A stretch of DNA of 64,000 nt from Stutzerimonas stutzeri (lineage in GTDB: Bacteria > Pseudomonadota > Gammaproteobacteria > Pseudomonadales > Pseudomonadaceae). The notes beneath the pieces were generated by a model that worked only from the letters and a program-made list of their open reading frames with translations, did no database searches and had not been told where the DNA came from. This document shows positions 26,884 through 34,419 of the stretch, one piece after another. A program made the position numbers and the translations under genes. Location of the stretch: positions 1,238,091 through 1,302,090 of the forward strand of contig NZ_CP007441.1 of NCBI RefSeq assembly GCF_000590475.1, written 5' to 3'. Numbering within the stretch: position 1 is the stretch's first letter; each line of letters opens with the position of its first letter.

Positions 26884-26970
26884 CCGTGGGAACGTCCGGC
26901 CCGGCATCGGTCTGAATGCTATGCGGTGCGTTTTTTGACAGCGCTGCCGCGGCAACCGGAAGGAGCTTTC

Positions 26971-27435
26971 ATGTCCCTATACAGCAAGAACACCACATCC
27001 AATCTGATTCCCTGCCTGCGTTACCGCGATGTTCCCACGGCGCTGGACTGGCTGTGCCGGGTGTTCGATTTCGAGCGCCAGCGTGTGGTCGAGGATGCCC
27101 AGGTGGGCATCATCCACGCCCAGCTAAGTTTCGGCAGCGGCATGCTGATGCTGGGTCCGGTGACCGATTCGCAATATGGGCGTCAGGTCAGGCAGCCGGA
27201 CGAGGTCGGCGGCGTTTCCACGCAAAGTATCTATGTCATCGTCAACAGCGCCGACGCGCTGTACACCAAGGCTAAAGCAGCGGGGGCGGAGATCGTCGTC
27301 GAATTGAAAGATGAGGACTATGGCGGTCGTGGTTTCAGCTGCCGTGACCTTGAAGGACATTTGTGGAACTTCGGCACCTACGATCCGTGGGCAGAGCCGG
27401 TTGCTGAGCAGAACGCGCCACGGGAGGACGGTTGA
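26971..27435 (+). CDS. VOC/glyoxalase-superfamily protein
   Basis: 154 residues from an ATG at 26971 with AGGAG six bases before it. It is a single VOC module: NLIPCLRYRDVPTALDWLCRVFDFER at the start, IHAQLSFGSGMLMLG in the middle, and FSCRDLEGHLWNFGTYDPW at the end, where Glu is the expected metal or acid residue. This subtype resembles PhnB/bleomycin-resistance-like proteins of unknown substrate. Its stop overlaps the aldo-keto reductase start by one base (TGATG), so the two are coupled. Confidence 0.85.
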   Translation: MSLYSKNTTSNLIPCLRYRDVPTALDWLCRVFDFERQRVVEDAQVGIIHAQLSFGSGMLMLGPVTDSQYGRQVRQPDEVGGVSTQSIYVIVNSADALYTKAKAAGAEIVVELKDEDYGGRGFSCRDLEGHLWNFGTYDPWAEPVAEQNAPREDG

Positions 27436-28259
27436 TGCGGACCCTGAAACTGGCAGACGGCGGAGTGGTCCCGGTGATCGGCCAGGGCACCTGGCACATG
27501 GGCGAGAACCGGGCCGAACGCAGCAACGAGGTGGCCGCGTTGCGCCTCGGCATCGAACTGGGTATGACGCTCATCGATACCGCGGAAATGTACGGCGAGG
27601 GCGGCGCGGAAGAGGTGGTCGGCGAGGCGATCCGCAACCGTCGCGAACGGGTTTTTCTGGTCAGCAAGGTCTACCCGCACAACGCCAGTCGCAAAGGTGT
27701 GCCGGAGGCTTGCGAACGCAGCCTGCGTCGCCTGGGCACTGAGTGCATCGACCTGTATCTGTTGCATTGGCGTGGCCAGTATCCACTGGCGGAAACCGTC
27801 GAGGCGTTCGAGCGGCTCAAGGATCAGGGCAAGATTCGCCGCTGGGGCGTGTCGAACTTCGATCTGGACGACATGCACGAATTGGACGCCCCCGCATGCG
27901 CCACCAATCAGGTGCTTTACAACCCGGACGAACGAGGGATCGAGTTCGATCTGCTGCCTTGGTGTCAGACACAGGGCATGCCGGTCATGGCCTACTGTCC
28001 GTTGGGGCAGGGTGGTGCCCTGCTGCGCCATTCGGCTGTCATTGATGTTGCGCGTCGACACGGTGCGCAGCCCGCTCAGGTTGCGCTGGCCTGGGCTTTG
28101 CGCCAGCCCGGTGTGCTGGTAATACCCAAATCGGCCAACCCAAATCACCTGCGCACCAACGCTTCCGCCGCCGAGCTGAAGCTGACGGCCGAGGACCTGG
28201 CGACCCTCGATGGCGCCTTTCCACCTCCGGCTCGCCGACAGCCGCTGCAGATGGTTTGA
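27435..28259 (+). CDS. Aldo-keto reductase
   Basis: 274 residues from ATG 27435, which shares one base with the preceding stop; GGGAGG lies just upstream. The AKR barrel shows the catalytic tetrad region: DTAEMYGEGGAEEVVGEAI (Asp and Tyr), FLVSKVYP (Lys), and YLLHWRG (His). The NADPH site is at VIPKSANPNHLRTNA. Closest type is the DkgA/B-like 2,5-diketo-gluconate or methylglyoxal reductase group. Coupling to a VOC protein suggests small-aldehyde detoxification, which is inference. Confidence 0.92.
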   Translation: MRTLKLADGGVVPVIGQGTWHMGENRAERSNEVAALRLGIELGMTLIDTAEMYGEGGAEEVVGEAIRNRRERVFLVSKVYPHNASRKGVPEACERSLRRLGTECIDLYLLHWRGQYPLAETVEAFERLKDQGKIRRWGVSNFDLDDMHELDAPACATNQVLYNPDERGIEFDLLPWCQTQGMPVMAYCPLGQGGALLRHSAVIDVARRHGAQPAQVALAWALRQPGVLVIPKSANPNHLRTNASAAELKLTAEDLATLDGAFPPPARRQPLQMV

Positions 28260-28343
28260 CGCTTGGCGTTCATCCGACGGTAGGGAATGTTTGCCTGGCC
28301 ATGGCTGTCAGCTATGAACGACAGCCAATTCGGAGGAACGAGC

Positions 28344-29315
28344 ATGAGTGGGTCCAGACTAGAAGGTGCGCTGGTGGTCATAACCGGTGCCTCCAGCGGT
28401 ATCGGCCGCGCCACTGCGCAGGCTTTCGCTCGCCAGCGAGCCCGCGTTGTGTTGGCCGCACGTGACGACGAAGCATTGCAGGAGGCGGCCGATGAATGCC
28501 GGGCGCTTGGCAGTGAAGCGCTCGTAGTGCCCACCGACATGACGCTCAGCGACTCCGTGGAGCAATTGGCCAACGCTGCCGCCGAGTTTGGTCAGGGGCG
28601 CATCGATGTCTGGATCAACAACGCCGGGGTCGGTGCGGTCGGCGCGTTTGACGAGACGCCGTTGGATGCTCACGAACAGGTGGTACAGACCGATCTGATC
28701 GGTTATCTGCGGGGCGCGCATGTGGTATTGCCCTATTTCAAACAGCAGAACGGCGGAGTTCTGATCAATACGCTATCGGTCGGCAGCTGGGTGCCGCAGC
28801 CGTTTGCCGTGGCTTATTCGGCCAGCAAGTTCGGCCTGCGCGGATTTTCCCATGCGCTGCGCGGCGAACTCGTGCAGTGGCCCGGCATTCATGTCTGCGA
28901 TGTGTATCCTTCGGTGGTCGATACGCCCGGTTTTCGCGACGGTGGCAACTATGCGGGGCGTTCGCTGCAGCCGCCACCACCGCTCTGCGACCCCCGTCAG
29001 GTGGCCGAAGCAATGGTCAGTCTGGCGTTGCATCCGCGCCATACCACCTCGGTCGGCGCGATGGCGGCGGTGCTGCGCTTCGCCCACTTCATTGTCCCAG
29101 GCTTCGATCGATTGTCGGGCCTGTTGACCGGCGGTGCACTGCGTCGCGCGGATCGGGTCGCGCCGTCGTCAGGCAACCTGTTCCATCCTGCCTTGGGCCA
29201 ACGGCGAATCGATGGTGGTTGGCGGAGCGACCATTCCCGTCAGCGCAACCTGCTGATGGCGGGTGGGATTGCGGCGGGTGTGGTCGGGCTGTTGCTGTGC
29301 TGTCGTAAGCGCTGA
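28344..29315 (+). CDS. SDR-family oxidoreductase with C-terminal membrane anchor
   Basis: 323 residues from ATG 28344, preceded by GGAGGA. The Rossmann start is VVITGASSGIGRATAQAFARQ, with NNAGVG, the catalytic serine in LSVGSW and the YSASK motif. Unlike ordinary 250-residue SDRs it has an extra 80 residues: a linker, a basic region and a terminal hydrophobic helix ending in CCRKR, so it is probably tethered to the inner membrane. It lies 84 bases after the aldo-keto reductase and may share its transcript. Substrate unknown. Confidence 0.9.
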   Translation: MSGSRLEGALVVITGASSGIGRATAQAFARQRARVVLAARDDEALQEAADECRALGSEALVVPTDMTLSDSVEQLANAAAEFGQGRIDVWINNAGVGAVGAFDETPLDAHEQVVQTDLIGYLRGAHVVLPYFKQQNGGVLINTLSVGSWVPQPFAVAYSASKFGLRGFSHALRGELVQWPGIHVCDVYPSVVDTPGFRDGGNYAGRSLQPPPPLCDPRQVAEAMVSLALHPRHTTSVGAMAAVLRFAHFIVPGFDRLSGLLTGGALRRADRVAPSSGNLFHPALGQRRIDGGWRSDHSRQRNLLMAGGIAAGVVGLLLCCRKR

Positions 29316-29361
29316 GTCAATTCGGGCCAATGGCTGGCTTGAGCGGCTGCTGAAATTGAAG

Positions 29362-30237
29362 TCAGCGAGACTCGGGCAAGCAGTCCAGCGAACTCAAATC
29401 CTTGTGCAGGTCTTCCAGCTGCGCCTCGAAATGGCGTCGCTGGTCGGCGTCGGATAGGGCGTAAAGATCGCTCACAAGGTCGAAGGCCGCCTGCTCGGTG
29501 CGGGCGAAGGCGTCTCGATAGTCTGCCGTCCAGAAGGATTCGCGGTCTTGCAGTAGCTTCGCGATGCGGTTGTCGAAGGCTTCTTCGTGGCGTTTGGCGA
29601 GTGCTTCGCTCAGTGCTTGCTGCCATTGCGCTCGGTTGGCCAGCCAAAATCGATTCTGCTCGCTGAGCGTGTGCGCCCAGGCGAAGATGCGCTGCCGTTG
29701 CGCCGCGTTGACGCTGCCCAACCACTGCTCGACGCGCTCGTTCATGCGCTGCGCGCGTTCGCGGACCTGCTGCTCCAGCGGAGGCTGCAGATACTTTTTC
29801 TCACGCTCACGGCGATCTTCCGCAAAGGCCTCGCTCAGCTCGCTGATCTGCTCGTCATCGAGGTCGCGCAACATCTGCGTCGTAGTCGGGGTGATCTCCA
29901 CGGCAATGGTCTGAACCGCCTGTTTCGCGTCCTGATAATGAGCCCGCAACGTGGCCTCGTTAACGTCGCCCTGAACGACCTGATGGCGGAGGCGCTCGAT
30001 AGCGTCGAGATACAGGGGCAACTGTGTACGGCAGTGCCAGCTCAGATGGTCGCGCAGCTGGGCACGCAAGCGCTGCTGCTGGTCGCGATTCATGTCCAGG
30101 TAGTCATTGATTGACCAGGGAATCAGCAGGTGCAGGTTGCGGTAGGCGAGGTTCATACGGCTGCAGCCAGCCAGGACCACGCAGACGGTGATCAGTAACA
30201 ACAAGGCCCTGCGGCCACGCGCCTGACAAATATGCAT
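29362..30237 (-). CDS. DUF6279-family lipoprotein
   Basis: 291 residues from the ATG at 30237. The signal peptide ends in a lipobox (VVLAGC, Cys25). The mature part begins SRMNLAYRNLHLLIPWSINDYLDMNRDQQQ, the opening of the DUF6279 family common in pseudomonads, and is otherwise a long, highly charged helical protein rich in Glu, Arg and Gln, likely a periplasmic coiled-coil structure. No function is established. It is the last of three minus-strand envelope genes. Confidence 0.82.
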   Translation of the reverse strand: MHICQARGRRALLLLITVCVVLAGCSRMNLAYRNLHLLIPWSINDYLDMNRDQQQRLRAQLRDHLSWHCRTQLPLYLDAIERLRHQVVQGDVNEATLRAHYQDAKQAVQTIAVEITPTTTQMLRDLDDEQISELSEAFAEDRREREKKYLQPPLEQQVRERAQRMNERVEQWLGSVNAAQRQRIFAWAHTLSEQNRFWLANRAQWQQALSEALAKRHEEAFDNRIAKLLQDRESFWTADYRDAFARTEQAAFDLVSDLYALSDADQRRHFEAQLEDLHKDLSSLDCLPESR

Positions 30238-30396
30238 CGGAGCCCTCGTTTCGCCATCAGCCAAAGCGGCGATTTCGCCTGTTCAGTAGATCAGCGGAGC
30301 GTCGCGGCAGTTCGGACCGATGCAGCAGCGCAGGTGCCGATTGTGACGTGCGGTGAACAGGTACAGAGGGTCGGTGGCTGCGTTCCGCTGGCCGTG

Positions 30397-30936
30397 TTAC
30401 GGGCATCGGTCGGCGCAGGGGTCGATTCGCTCGGGGAGCGGCGGTGGTGGCTCGACCAGTTGAGAAACCAGCTTCACAGCCTTATCGAACGAGGGGTAGC
30501 CGCTTTGCGCGACATCCAGTTCGGAATAGGCCTGGCGGTATTGCTCCGCCTTGGCGGTGTCGCGCTCCTCGAGCAGGTAGGGCTCCTGGTAGATCTTGTA
30601 GAGCAGCGCGACGGCATGTGGGTGGCCCTTGGCTCGCGCTTTTTCGAGCAGGCGCACTACCTCGTCAGGCTGCGGGCCTTGGCGAATCATCAGCAACGCC
30701 TGATAGAACTCGATCTCGCCACGCTCGTCGAGACGGGCGCTGCGCTGGAGCAGGGCATCGGCGAGCTCGTAGCCGCCTTCATCGCCAACAGCGATAAGAA
30801 TTTTCGCCTGTAGCAGGTCGTTCTGATAGAGCATCCGCTCCGTGCGGCAGGTGTTGTCGCTGCCGGGTTGATCACAGGGCTGGGAGGCGCAGCCACCCAG
30901 GGCCATGAACAGTCCGATCACCAGTGCATTCTTCAT
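30397..30936 (-). CDS. Predicted lipoprotein with SEL1/TPR-like helices
   Basis: 179 residues; signal peptide with lipobox ALGGC (Cys16). After a short cysteine-containing segment (QPCDQPGSDNTCRTE) come helical hairpins resembling TPR/SEL1 units: AVGDEGGYELADALLQRSA, LLMIRQGPQPDEVVRLLEKARAKGHPHA and YKIYQEPYLLEERDTAKAEQYRQAY. It ends in a proline-rich tail with two cysteines. It probably serves as a protein-binding envelope lipoprotein. It lies between a periplasmic solute-binding-like gene and the DUF6279 gene on the same strand. Confidence 0.75.
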   Translation of the reverse strand: MKNALVIGLFMALGGCASQPCDQPGSDNTCRTERMLYQNDLLQAKILIAVGDEGGYELADALLQRSARLDERGEIEFYQALLMIRQGPQPDEVVRLLEKARAKGHPHAVALLYKIYQEPYLLEERDTAKAEQYRQAYSELDVAQSGYPSFDKAVKLVSQLVEPPPPLPERIDPCADRCP

Positions 30937-31014
30937 TGCTGCCTTGTTCTCTTGATTATTTAGGTGGGTCAGCGCGTGTTCTGACCTGCAAGTTTCCGTT
31001 CTGTTCAGCCGGTT

Positions 31015-31776
31015 TCATTGTTCGCGGGCGAGGGGCTTGAGTCCGTACTGGAACAGGAGGATCTGCCAATGTGGGTTGTTCGGCAAGGTAGCGAGGAAGC
31101 CTTCGAGGTACTCGACGACGGCCTTGCCAAGCGCGCCGTTGATGAACAGGTGTCGCTCGAATTGGTACAGCGGTGTGGTCGATACATACAAATCCCCGAG
31201 CTTTTGTTCTTTGCGGTAGTAGAGCAGGGTAGAACGCGAAATCAGTAAGGTATTGATGCGCCCCGAAAGCAACTTCTGAATATTTTGCTCGTCAGTCTGA
31301 ACGTTCTGGCGCTTGATCGCGCCGCTGGCGATGTCTTCCTCCAGCGCCGCGTATCTGTGCCCCAGTACGCCACCCAGGATGAGGCCTTGCAGCGACTCGG
31401 GACCCTCGTATTCAACGGGGGCGTCGGGTAGCGAAACGAAGTCCTGCTGGTCGATTAGCAACGGTTGCGACCATGTTCCATTGGCCTGCTGCTCGGCAGT
31501 GAGGAAGCTCGGTGTGGCCCAGAGCAGGATGCCGGAGCGCTTTCGAACAAGGCGCGCATCCACCCGCTTGCGCGGCAATTCCACCAATTCAAAGAGAAAG
31601 CGGTCTTGATTGCCGAGATCCTTGTTGAGCAACTCGACGAAGGCGTGCGAAAGCCCTTGGGTCTTATCGAGAATGAAAGGCGGCGAAAAGTGATAGGTCC
31701 ATACTTCGACTCGCTGCTGCGCCTGACAAACCAGAGGCAACAGAACGAACATGAGCACCAGAACGAGTCTCTGCAT
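31015..31776 (-). CDS. Periplasmic solute-binding-like protein (SBP_bac_3 fold)
   Basis: 253 residues from the ATG at 31776; the frame extends to 31860 but the added residues are not signal-like. The signal peptide ends PLVCQAQ. The mature protein fits family 3 binding domains: WTYHFSPPFILDKTQGLSHAFVELLN at the start, GVLGHRYAAL in the middle and a hinge near NTLLISRSTLLYY. No ABC permease or ATPase gene is adjacent, and many such orphan proteins in pseudomonads have lost a transport role. Ligand unknown. Confidence 0.75.
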   Translation of the reverse strand: MQRLVLVLMFVLLPLVCQAQQRVEVWTYHFSPPFILDKTQGLSHAFVELLNKDLGNQDRFLFELVELPRKRVDARLVRKRSGILLWATPSFLTAEQQANGTWSQPLLIDQQDFVSLPDAPVEYEGPESLQGLILGGVLGHRYAALEEDIASGAIKRQNVQTDEQNIQKLLSGRINTLLISRSTLLYYRKEQKLGDLYVSTTPLYQFERHLFINGALGKAVVEYLEGFLATLPNNPHWQILLFQYGLKPLAREQ

Positions 31777-31924
31777 GGCGAACCTTTTGCGACGGGGTGG
31801 CGAAGCTGCAGGCCGTGTGCTTGTTGATTCGGCCCGAGGATGGCTTCTGTCCGTTTCCATCCCATCAGCATAGCCGAGCGGTCACACGGCGCGAGCAACC
31901 GGCTCTATCGCTGGCTGATGCCTG

Positions 31925-32647
31925 TTAAAAGCGCTCGTGCTCACCAAGAAAGCGCCATTCGCCGACCGGCAATTTAGCCATCGACAGGCGCCCTATGCGG
32001 ATGCGCTTGCAACTGAGCATCTGCAGGCCGATGGCTTCGCAGAGTTGACGCAGGTCGCCGGCTTGGGGTGCCTTGAGCACAATGCGCAGACGGGTTTCGT
32101 TCTGCCAGCTGGCCTTGGCTTTGGGCAGGACCCTGCCGCGATGACCAATGCCTTTGGCCAGTAACGCCAGGCCACCTTCCTCAGGCTCGCCGGCCACTTC
32201 GACGACGAATTCCTGCTCCAGCTTGTCGCGTGGATCGGCCAGCTTGCGGATCACTTCGCGCTGCTGGCTAAACACGACCAGTCCACTTGCGTCCGGGTCT
32301 AGCGCGAGCAAAGCGGTCTGGCGCGCGAGGTGACGACCGCGCGGTGCGAGACGGGCAACATCGCCAGACCAGTGACTCGCCTTGGCGAGTTGTGCCTGGG
32401 CGCTGGCGGGGTCCGTGGCGGTGGGCTGGCCGGCTGGTTTGTGCAGCAACAATGTGACCGGCGGCATCTCGGTCGCAGTAGCGCCAGGCAGGAGCTCGAT
32501 CCGTTGGTTGTCGACCTTGAAATAAGGGGCTTCGATGATTTGACCATCGACGCTGACCCAACCGCCTTCGATATACAACTCGGCCTCACGCCGGGAACAG
32601 CCCAGTTGCTCGGCGAGGCGTTTGGACAAGCGTATGGGGTCAGTCAT
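31925..32647 (-). CDS. Pseudouridine synthase, RsuA/RluB/RluF family
   Basis: 240 residues from the ATG at 32647. Residues 1-55 form an S4 RNA-binding domain (IRLSKRLAEQLGCSRREAELYIEGGWVSVDG). The synthase domain follows, with LLLHKPAG and the catalytic region LLALDPDASGLVVFSQ; the active-site Asp is kept although the usual GRLD is altered to LALD. The end (IRIGRLSMAKLPVGEWRFL) is the family-typical last strand. It modifies uridine in an rRNA or related RNA; which position cannot be decided by eye. Confidence 0.88.
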   Translation of the reverse strand: MTDPIRLSKRLAEQLGCSRREAELYIEGGWVSVDGQIIEAPYFKVDNQRIELLPGATATEMPPVTLLLHKPAGQPTATDPASAQAQLAKASHWSGDVARLAPRGRHLARQTALLALDPDASGLVVFSQQREVIRKLADPRDKLEQEFVVEVAGEPEEGGLALLAKGIGHRGRVLPKAKASWQNETRLRIVLKAPQAGDLRQLCEAIGLQMLSCKRIRIGRLSMAKLPVGEWRFLGEHERF

Positions 32648-32771
32648 GGATATCTCGGATGTCGCGGAGGGGGAAACCTGGCGAGCCACTGCGGTACGGC
32701 AATGACAGCGGAAGCTCGCTTGTCGGTCAGGTGTTGCGGAGTTACTTCGTAGCTACTTATTTCTTGGCTAT

Positions 32772-32957
32772 CTATTTCTTGCTGATGGTGATCTGCCGCG
32801 ATGGGCCTTGGGTCTGGCCGCTGACGCCGTTGGGGATTTTCTGAACTTCGCCACCGGCCTTCAGGAAGGCGGCCATCTGAGCGGCCAGGGACTGGCTGGT
32901 TTCGCTGGCGGGTTCGGGTTTGCGTTTGGCGGATGTAGTCTTGGAGGCCATCGTCAT
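32772..32957 (-). CDS. Small conserved-looking basic protein
   Basis: 61 residues from an ATG at 32957 with AAAGGAA eight bases before it. The sequence is Lys/Ser/Thr-rich at the start (MTMASKTTSAKRKPEP), with a predicted helix SLAAQMAAFLKAGGEVQKI and a polar end (GPSRQITISKK). The helix resembles that of small pseudomonad proteins of unknown function. The frame continues upstream to 33080 without a better start. Confidence 0.6.
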   Translation of the reverse strand: MTMASKTTSAKRKPEPASETSQSLAAQMAAFLKAGGEVQKIPNGVSGQTQGPSRQITISKK

Positions 32958-33100
32958 CTGGTTCCTTTGGTCAGTCGAACCGGACATTATACAGATCTGG
33001 CTAATTTTTGTTCGATTTTCATCGGTACCAAATGGCTGAAGCGTTTTTCTTCGTCCATGGTCTTCTCTGAATGATTGCAATCACGTTCGGAGAACTATCC

Positions 33101-34249
33101 ATGTTGCGCTATATCCACATCGCCCTTGCCGGCTGCTTCGGCCTGAGCTGTTTCGCACCGGTGCTCGCTGAAGTGAAGTATTTTGACAGCGAGCAAGGCC
33201 GCGTCACGGTGGAGACCGTCACCAGTGGCCTGGAGCATCCCTGGGCCTTGGCTTTTCTGCCGGGCGGCACGGACATGCTGGTGACTGAGCGGCCCGGCAG
33301 GTTGCGTATCGTCGGTGAGGACGGGCAGTTGTCCGAGCCGCTCGCTGGCGTGCCGGACGTTTATGGACGTGGACAGGGTGGCTTGCTGGACGTGCGCCTG
33401 TCGCCCGATTTTCGCCAGGATCGGCTGGTCTATCTCAGTTATGCCGAGGCGGGAGAGAACGGTAAAGCCGGCACGAGCGTGGGTCGCGGCCGGTTGACGG
33501 ATGATCTGAGCGCCCTGGAAGGCTTCACCGTGATCTTCCGGCAGCAGCCGAAGCTGTCCACGGGTATACATTTCGGCTCACGGCTGGTCTTCGATGACGA
33601 GGGCCATCTCTTCATCGCGCTGGGTGAAAACAACCAGCGGCCCACCGCTCAGGATCTCGACAAGCTTCAGGGCAAGCTGGTGCGAATCCACCCTGATGGC
33701 AAGGTTCCAGAAGATAACCCCTTCGTGGCCACCCAGGGCGCTCGTCCGGAAATCTGGTCCTATGGCCACCGCAATCAGCAGGGCGCCGCGATCAATCCTT
33801 GGAGCGGCGCGCTCTGGTCGCACGAGCACGGCCCGCGCGGTGGCGATGAAATCAACATTCCCAAGCCTGGGCTCAACTATGGCTGGCCGCTGGCGACTTA
33901 TGGCATCAACTATGGCGGCCAGCCGATTCCCGAAGCCAAGGGGGAAACCGTGCCGGGGACCGAGCCGCCACATTATGTATGGGAGCGATCGCCTGCGATC
34001 AGCGGCATGGCGTTCTATGATGCGCAACGCTTCCCCGAATGGCAGCACAACCTGTTCATCGGCGCGCTGGTGGATCAGTCGCTGATCCGCTTGCAACTCG
34101 ATGGCGACGAGGTCACCCACGACGAACGCTTGCTGAAGGACATGGGCGCACGGATACGCGACGTCCGCTTAGGTCCCGATGGCTTTCTTTATCTGCTGAC
34201 CGACTCGCCAAGCGGCAAGTTATTGCGGGTCGGGCTGAGCGCGAAGTGA
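33101..34249 (+). CDS. PQQ-dependent soluble aldose sugar dehydrogenase
   Basis: 382 residues with a signal peptide ending FAPVLA. It is a six-bladed propeller of the GDH-B/YliI type: LEHPWALAFLPGG, VYGRGQGGLLDVRLSPDF, STGIHFGSRLVFD (catalytic His), WSYGHRNQQGAAI, and the calcium/PQQ motif EHGPRGGDEINI. It oxidises aldose sugars in the periplasm and passes electrons to a carrier. PQQ biosynthesis genes are not in the window. The gene is followed 170 bases later by the membrane-bound glucose dehydrogenase, so the two sugar-oxidising enzymes are neighbours. Confidence 0.93.
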   Translation: MLRYIHIALAGCFGLSCFAPVLAEVKYFDSEQGRVTVETVTSGLEHPWALAFLPGGTDMLVTERPGRLRIVGEDGQLSEPLAGVPDVYGRGQGGLLDVRLSPDFRQDRLVYLSYAEAGENGKAGTSVGRGRLTDDLSALEGFTVIFRQQPKLSTGIHFGSRLVFDDEGHLFIALGENNQRPTAQDLDKLQGKLVRIHPDGKVPEDNPFVATQGARPEIWSYGHRNQQGAAINPWSGALWSHEHGPRGGDEINIPKPGLNYGWPLATYGINYGGQPIPEAKGETVPGTEPPHYVWERSPAISGMAFYDAQRFPEWQHNLFIGALVDQSLIRLQLDGDEVTHDERLLKDMGARIRDVRLGPDGFLYLLTDSPSGKLLRVGLSAK

Positions 34250-34419
34250 AACGGATGCCCTGATTCGGTTTTGCCAGGGAGCGTTCTCGCCGACCGCCGG
34301 TCCACTGTAATGCCGGATGATTCCGGATCGCCGGCTGCATTTGGCCGTCTGCAGGAGATGCTCGCGACAAGATCATCGTTTCGCCATCTCCAGGCCTGAC
34401 ACACGGATAGGAGGAAAGA

